Position numbers and translations under genes: made by a program. From JANYCG01 sp031418395 (GTDB taxonomy: Bacteria > Pseudomonadota > Gammaproteobacteria > Burkholderiales > Burkholderiaceae_C): a stretch of 8,259 nucleotides of DNA. The notes under the pieces were generated by a model. It saw nothing but the letters and a program-made list of their open reading frames with translations. It was not told the DNA's origin and searched no databases. Of the stretch, positions 4,341 through 8,259 are shown one piece after another; the first letter of the stretch is position 1; each line of letters begins with the position of its first letter. The stretch is from NCBI GenBank assembly GCA_031418395.1, contig JANOXL010000124.1, positions 1 to 8,259 on the forward strand, written 5' to 3'.

Positions 4341-6752
4341 GTGCAACTTCGAACAAAAATACTCTCTGTCCTGTTGCTGGCTGCCGCATTTAACAGCACC
4401 GCCCTGAATTTGGGGCGGGTGCGTGGGGCGGCCCTGGTGGGTCAGCCGCTGGATCTGACCATTCAGGCGCAACTGGCGCCCGACGAATCGGCAAACTCAC
4501 TGTGCGTGGAAGCCGACGTGTTCCATGCCGACACACGCCAGGACCCCAACCGCGTGCGTGTGAGTGTCGAAGCCGGGCAACAACAAACCGCGAATATCCG
4601 CGTCACCTCGTCCAGCCCGATTGACGAGCCGGTGGTCACGATCTATCTCAAAGCCGGTTGCAACCAGAAAATCACCCGCCGTTATGTGATGCTGGCCGAT
4701 GTGCCGACCGAGGCCGCACCACCCGCGCCACAAATGCTGCCATTAGTGACAGCGCCAGCGGCAGTTTCGCCCGCAGCCCCCGTGACCTCCGCAGCGAGCT
4801 CGCCTGTTTCCCCGTCCACTGACACTGGCGGCGCGACGCAGGGTGTACCACCGCTGCCAGCCACTGCAACAACGCCATCGGGGCGGCCAGCACCCGCACC
4901 AAAACGTGCTGCAGCGCCTGCAAAACCGCGTCCAGCCCTGAAAAAACCGGCTCAGAAGCAAGTTGAAAAAGCAACGCCCCAAGTTGTAGAAAAACCAGTA
5001 GATAAGCCGGTAGATAAAACCGCTGAAAAACCGCCGGCTCCCGCTAAAACTGAAGCTGTGGCCAAACCTGCACCGGCCAAAGAAGACAAGCCACCCGCAG
5101 CAAAAGAGGCGGCACCTGCCAAAACCAAAATTGACGAAAAAATGACTGCCGGGCGTGAGGCTGGGCAATCGAGGCTCAAACTCGATCCACTGGTGACCCT
5201 GGCAGAACGCGTCGCGACTCTCGAAACCACCCAAAGCGCACCTTCAGCCGAGGCCATGCGCGATGCCCAGAAGGTCAAGGCGCTTGAAGACAGTGTCAAA
5301 ACCCTGGTCGCGTTGGCCGCCAAAAATGAAGCCAATATGCTGGAGATGCGCAGCCAGCTTCAAAAAGCCGAAGCCGAGCGACTGCCCATGGTGTGGCTTT
5401 ACCTGCTTGGTGGTGCGTTATTGGTCAGTTTGGCGGCCCTGGCCTACCTGCTAACCCGCAGGCGTTCGGGTTCTGCCGCGGACGGCGACGACTGGTGGAG
5501 CGGCTCGAAAGCGGCAGGATCGGCTGCAGCAGGCTCGGCGCCTTCGGCCACCACCGTTGCGCCGTCGGTTCATAGCCAACTGCGTGACAGCATGCCGGCC
5601 AGCCTGGCGACCCAGAATTCACTGAAAACGACTGCCGTCAGCCGGCCGAACTTGCGAGATGATCCGGAATCTGAAATCGATGTGAGCCTGGTCGAAATGA
5701 GCGAGTCGAATTTCGACAACCTCATGCAGTCAGGGCAATCACACGGCGCATTGCGGCGTGGGCCATTGCCGCCAGCGACTGACAATAGCATGGCGACCCG
5801 TGCGCAACCCATGGAGCTGACGCGATCGATCAATTCCGAAGAGATTTTTGACATCCGCCAGCAAGCTGATTTCTTTGTCTCGCTGGGGCAGACGGACCAG
5901 GCCGTGCGTATTCTGGAAAACCGCATTAACGAAAGTGGTGAGTCCAGCCCCTTGTTGTATCTGGACTTGCTGAAAATCTTCCATTCGCTGGGCCTCAAGC
6001 AGGATTACCACCAGTTCCGCGAAGACTTTAATTTGTTGTTCAATAGCCGCGTGCCCGAATTCTCGCAATACAAGGAAGAAGGGCGCTCGCTGGAAGACTA
6101 CCCGCAAGTGCTGGCGCACATTACGGCTTTGTGGGCAACGCCCAAGGCGCAGATGGTGATTGAAGCCTCGATCTTCCGTGATCCGATGGACGACAAGAGC
6201 AAGCCCTTTGACTTGGCTGCTTTCCGCGATTTGCTGCTTTTGCACGCCGTCGGTCAAAGCAATGCGCGCGGCGACAGCGGAGTTTCGGGCTTGGCACCTT
6301 TGAGCACGGTGCCGGTAAGTCCGCAGAAAACGACATCCATTACTGCCAAGTTGAGCGGCGCGATGTCTGTAGATATTCCGCTGGAGTCGCCGGTGAGTGT
6401 GATGCCGCCGGTTCCCGAGGGTGACCTGGATCTGGATTTGTCAGACCTTGTGCTGCCCGAGCCGACGCCCAAAACAGCCACCGCATCCAAGACTGCGGCT
6501 GCACCAAAGCCCAAGGCGCCCGAGCCGCTGGCAGAAGAGGACACCGAGTTCCCGAAACTGATCACTACGCCGTTTGCGACGACAACACCGGTGCCAGCGG
6601 CAAGCCTGCCGCCCGCCGCAGCATCTTCGCCAACAGTCAATAAATCCGGCCCACCGGTGCAGGCCATAGAAGACGACAACTTTCTTGATTTCGACAAACA
6701 GGCCACGGTGAAATACACCTTGCCAAAGAACAAGGACGGTGGCAAAGCCTGA
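4341..6752 (+). CDS. FimV/HubP-like inner-membrane protein lacking a visible LysM domain
   Basis: This 803-residue envelope protein starts at GTG 4341, which gives a clean signal peptide (residues 1 to about 21, K/R then a Leu/Ala-rich core) ending before LNLGRVRG. The next block, to about residue 120, follows the FimV N-terminal pattern: a short strand, GQPLDLTIQAQL, a V(R)VSVEA strand, then RVTSSSPIDEPVVTIYL and RRYVML. It carries Cys55 and Cys107, which could form a disulfide. Residues about 120-283 are an Ala/Pro/Lys-rich linker, 284-348 a predicted coiled coil, and 350-372 a membrane helix followed by TRRR, placing the C-terminus in the cytoplasm. The cytoplasmic part is mostly low-complexity, with one folded TPR-like domain at about 500-640 (EEIFDIRQQADFFVSLGQTD onwards). 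FimV/HubP proteins act in type IV pilus assembly and in placing polar proteins. No LysM motif is seen and no pilus genes adjoin, so the exact role is inferred only. Confidence 0.82.
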   Translation: MQLRTKILSVLLLAAAFNSTALNLGRVRGAALVGQPLDLTIQAQLAPDESANSLCVEADVFHADTRQDPNRVRVSVEAGQQQTANIRVTSSSPIDEPVVTIYLKAGCNQKITRRYVMLADVPTEAAPPAPQMLPLVTAPAAVSPAAPVTSAASSPVSPSTDTGGATQGVPPLPATATTPSGRPAPAPKRAAAPAKPRPALKKPAQKQVEKATPQVVEKPVDKPVDKTAEKPPAPAKTEAVAKPAPAKEDKPPAAKEAAPAKTKIDEKMTAGREAGQSRLKLDPLVTLAERVATLETTQSAPSAEAMRDAQKVKALEDSVKTLVALAAKNEANMLEMRSQLQKAEAERLPMVWLYLLGGALLVSLAALAYLLTRRRSGSAADGDDWWSGSKAAGSAAAGSAPSATTVAPSVHSQLRDSMPASLATQNSLKTTAVSRPNLRDDPESEIDVSLVEMSESNFDNLMQSGQSHGALRRGPLPPATDNSMATRAQPMELTRSINSEEIFDIRQQADFFVSLGQTDQAVRILENRINESGESSPLLYLDLLKIFHSLGLKQDYHQFREDFNLLFNSRVPEFSQYKEEGRSLEDYPQVLAHITALWATPKAQMVIEASIFRDPMDDKSKPFDLAAFRDLLLLHAVGQSNARGDSGVSGLAPLSTVPVSPQKTTSITAKLSGAMSVDIPLESPVSVMPPVPEGDLDLDLSDLVLPEPTPKTATASKTAAAPKPKAPEPLAEEDTEFPKLITTPFATTTPVPAASLPPAAASSPTVNKSGPPVQAIEDDNFLDFDKQATVKYTLPKNKDGGKA
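4986..5033 (+). repeat. Four 12-bp imperfect tandem repeats in the FimV-like linker
   Basis: Four consecutive 12-base units, beginning at 4986, 4998, 5010 and 5022, encode VEKP, VDKP, VDKT and AEKP (residues 216-231). They are in frame and lie in the periplasmic Lys/Pro-rich linker, followed by looser PAPAK-type repeats. Such units can expand or contract without frameshift, so linker length may vary between strains. Confidence 0.75.
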
Positions 6753-6767
6753 GGCCATGGCCTCAGG
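6748..6767. terminator. Perfect 20-bp palindrome at a convergent gene end, candidate terminator
   Basis: The sequence CCTGAGGCCATGGCCTCAGG is its own reverse complement and overlaps the TGA stop of the FimV-like gene (6750-6752). As RNA it could form a GC-rich stem of about eight pairs around CATG. No T run follows directly. Downstream a small CTTG-ACT-CAAG stem (6771-6781) is followed at once by TTTTT (6782-6786), which would suit a plus-strand terminator better. The D-2-hydroxyacid dehydrogenase gene converges from the other side and ends at 6808, so the hairpin may serve both directions. Confidence 0.45.
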
Positions 6768-6807
6768 GCCCTTGACTCAAGTTTTTGGGGTGAGGTCGAA
6801 AAGCCCC

Positions 6808-7815
6808 TTAGCGCCGCACCTGCATTGCCGCCGGGTTGACGATATTGACAGGCGTGCCGGTGACGAAGCTCACGACGCTGTCAAACGCTGAACTGAAGTA
6901 CAGCTCGAAACTGTCCTGTTCCACGTAACCGATGTGCGGCGTGCAGATACAGTTTTCCAGTCGCAAAAGCGCGTGCCCCTGCAAAATCGGCTCGTTCTCA
7001 AATACGTCAATTGCTGCGAGGCCAGGCCGCCCACGGTTGAGGCCGCTGATGAGGGCGTCGGGCTCAATCAACTCAGCGCGTGAGGTGTTGACCAGGAGCG
7101 CCGTGGTTTTCATCGCCGCCAGATCCTCGTGTTTGACGATGTGGCGGGTCTCGTCGTTCAGGCGCAGATGCAGCGACAGCACATCACATTGGGCAAAGAA
7201 ATCCTCGCGGCTATCGGCCGCATGGTAGCCACTGAGCACGGCACGCTCCAGCGAAGGCGCACGCCCCCAAACCAACACGTTCATGCCAAAAGCTTTGCCG
7301 TAACCGGCGACCAATTGGCCAATCTTGCCAAACCCCCAAATGCCAAGTGTTTTGCCGTAAAGCACGGTGCCGATGCCAAAGTTCGGTGGCATCGAGCTGG
7401 CTTTGAGGCCTGATTGCTGCCAGGCACCGTGTTTGAGGTTGCCAATATATTGCGGCAGGCGGCGCATCGCGGCCATGGTGAGCGCCCAGGTCAGTTCTGC
7501 TGCTGCGATGGGAGAGCCCGCGCCATCGGCCACCGCAATGCCGCGCTCGGTGCAGGCAGCGATATCAATGTGGCTGCCGACGCGACCGGTCTGGACGATC
7601 AACTTCAGGCGCGGCAGTTTTTCGATCAGGGCACGTGTGATGTGGGTGCGTTCGCGGATCAGCACCACCACGTCGGCGTCTTTCAATCGGATGGAAAGTT
7701 GCCCCAGGCCTTTGACGGTGTTGGTGTACACCTTGGCGGAGAAGGGTTCGAGCCTGGCCGCGCAGGGGAGTTTTCTGACAGCATCTTGGTAGTCATCGAG
7801 GATTACGATATTCAT
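6808..7815 (-). CDS. D-2-hydroxyacid dehydrogenase family protein (phosphoglycerate dehydrogenase-like)
   Basis: This 335-residue cytosolic NAD(P)-dependent oxidoreductase would interconvert a D-2-hydroxyacid and a 2-oxoacid. The length is typical for family members without an ACT domain. The N-terminal catalytic lobe (MNIVILDDYQD) leads to the nucleotide-binding motif GIWGFGKIG (residues 158-166). The catalytic set is intact: Arg246 in NTSRAE, Glu275 in DVFENEP and His294 in CTPHIGY. The segment LIVQTGRVGSHIDIAACTERGI also matches the SerA-like subgroup. The substrate cannot be read from the sequence; 3-phosphoglycerate, glyoxylate/hydroxypyruvate or another 2-oxoacid are all possible, and the lack of a regulatory domain argues mildly against a classical biosynthetic SerA. 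The ATG at 7815-7813 has GAGG about 13 nt upstream. The gene is convergent with the FimV-like gene and divergent from the DUF1993 gene, so it is probably transcribed alone. Confidence 0.92.
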   Translation of the reverse strand: MNIVILDDYQDAVRKLPCAARLEPFSAKVYTNTVKGLGQLSIRLKDADVVVLIRERTHITRALIEKLPRLKLIVQTGRVGSHIDIAACTERGIAVADGAGSPIAAAELTWALTMAAMRRLPQYIGNLKHGAWQQSGLKASSMPPNFGIGTVLYGKTLGIWGFGKIGQLVAGYGKAFGMNVLVWGRAPSLERAVLSGYHAADSREDFFAQCDVLSLHLRLNDETRHIVKHEDLAAMKTTALLVNTSRAELIEPDALISGLNRGRPGLAAIDVFENEPILQGHALLRLENCICTPHIGYVEQDSFELYFSSAFDSVVSFVTGTPVNIVNPAAMQVRR

Positions 7816-7895
7816 GTCGATATTGTGCCTCGCTGCAAACCCTCGACATTGCGGTTAGCATCCCAACTCCCAATCTACTTTCTGGAAAAAATTTC
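7816..7895. promoter_or_regulatory. Divergent intergenic region, dehydrogenase / DUF1993 gene
   Basis: This 80-bp gap should contain promoters for both flanking genes. I find the GGAAAA ribosome binding site (7884-7889) for the plus-strand gene and GAGG for the minus-strand gene, but no well-spaced -35/-10 pair on either strand. A TTGCGG at about 7850 is a possible plus-strand -35 element without a good -10 partner. Confidence 0.35.
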
Positions 7896-8259
7896 ATGTC
7901 AATTTCGATGTTTTCGGCAAGCGTGCCGGTTTGTGTTTCGATGCTGGGCAATTTGAGCCACCTGCTGGACAAAATGCAGGCATTTATCGATGAAAAAAAG
8001 TGCGACCCGAATGCCTTGCTGCACTACCGCATGGCCCCTGACATGTTGCCGTTTACGCGGCAAATACTGATTGCCTGTGACGCCGCTAAAAACGGCGTGG
8101 CCCGAATTTCAGGTGTAGAAGCGCCGAAGTTTGACGACACCGAAAGCACCGTTGCCGAACTCAAGACACGGATTGCAAAAACACTGGATTTTCTGAAATC
8201 TGTGTCGGCCGACAAATTGGACGGCACAGAAGCCAAAGAGGTCACTTTCCCGGTCGGCC
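7896..8259 (+). CDS. DUF1993 domain protein, partial (3' end outside the window)
   Basis: The protein starts at ATG 7896, preceded by GGAAAA seven bases upstream, and runs off the right edge after 121 complete codons without a stop. The N-terminus MSISMFSASVPVCVSMLGNL, followed by HLLDKMQAFI, HYRMAPDMLPFTRQI, ARISGVEAPKFDDTE and ELKTRIAKTLDFL, matches the conserved pattern of DUF1993 proteins, which are usually about 170 residues, so roughly two thirds is present. The family is helical and, to my knowledge, related to the DinB/YfiT metal-binding four-helix fold. No enzymatic role is established for it. Cys residues at the start of helices (CVSM, KKCDP, IACDA) are visible but I have no basis for giving them a function. 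Confidence 0.88.
   Translation, partial: MSISMFSASVPVCVSMLGNLSHLLDKMQAFIDEKKCDPNALLHYRMAPDMLPFTRQILIACDAAKNGVARISGVEAPKFDDTESTVAELKTRIAKTLDFLKSVSADKLDGTEAKEVTFPVG

Noticed and set aside
4743..5234. Minus-strand open frame of 163 codons, rich in Cys, Arg and Phe, opposite the FimV-like linker
   Set aside because: The odd composition is the antisense of an Ala/Pro/Lys-rich coding repeat, not a real Cys-rich protein.
7414..7956. Plus-strand open frame of 180 codons overlapping the D-2-hydroxyacid dehydrogenase and the DUF1993 start
   Set aside because: It runs antisense to a well-supported gene and overlaps the true DUF1993 start in another frame; no family resemblance.

Overview
The window looks like chromosomal DNA from a betaproteobacterium of the order Burkholderiales, most likely the family Comamonadaceae (Rhodoferax/Polaromonas-like). 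This is inferred from GC-rich coding sequence, the protein families and their arrangement, and recognisable residue patterns; no search was run. Six genes are supported, two of them cut by the window edges.

Left part (1-4174, all minus strand): a lipid or hydroxyacid catabolism block. In transcription order it holds a two-domain 3-hydroxyacyl-CoA dehydrogenase (2645-4174), a 178-bp AT-rich gap, a Crp/Fnr-family regulator (1747-2466), an APH-fold phosphotransferase (641-1726) and the N-terminal part of an acyl-CoA dehydrogenase (1-519, running off the left edge). The phosphotransferase and dehydrogenase match, in kind and order, the two halves of the animal ACAD10/ACAD11 fusion proteins and the bacterial LvaA/LvaC pair. 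In those systems a 4-hydroxyacyl-CoA is phosphorylated and then converted to an enoyl-CoA that enters beta-oxidation. A 3-hydroxyacyl-CoA dehydrogenase next door would supply the oxidation step after hydration. The block therefore reads as a candidate 4-hydroxyacid (or related acyl-CoA) degradation module with its own Crp-type regulator.

Middle (4341-6752, plus strand): a large envelope protein of the FimV/HubP type. It has a signal peptide, a periplasmic FimV-like N-terminal domain, a long Ala/Pro/Lys-rich linker, a coiled coil, one membrane helix and a cytoplasmic TPR-like domain. No LysM motif is visible and no pilus genes are nearby, so it may be a divergent family member with a polar-organising or envelope role.

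Right part: a D-2-hydroxyacid dehydrogenase (6808-7815, minus) with a complete NAD-binding and catalytic set converges on the FimV-like gene. A perfect 20-bp palindrome overlaps the end of the FimV-like gene at that junction. Diverging from the dehydrogenase across 80 bp is the start of a DUF1993 (DinB-like fold) protein (7896-8259, plus) that runs off the right edge.

No tRNA, rRNA, CRISPR array, insertion sequence or phage gene was seen. The strongest leads are the ACAD11-like kinase/dehydrogenase module with its regulator and AT-rich control region, and the LysM-less FimV-like protein.
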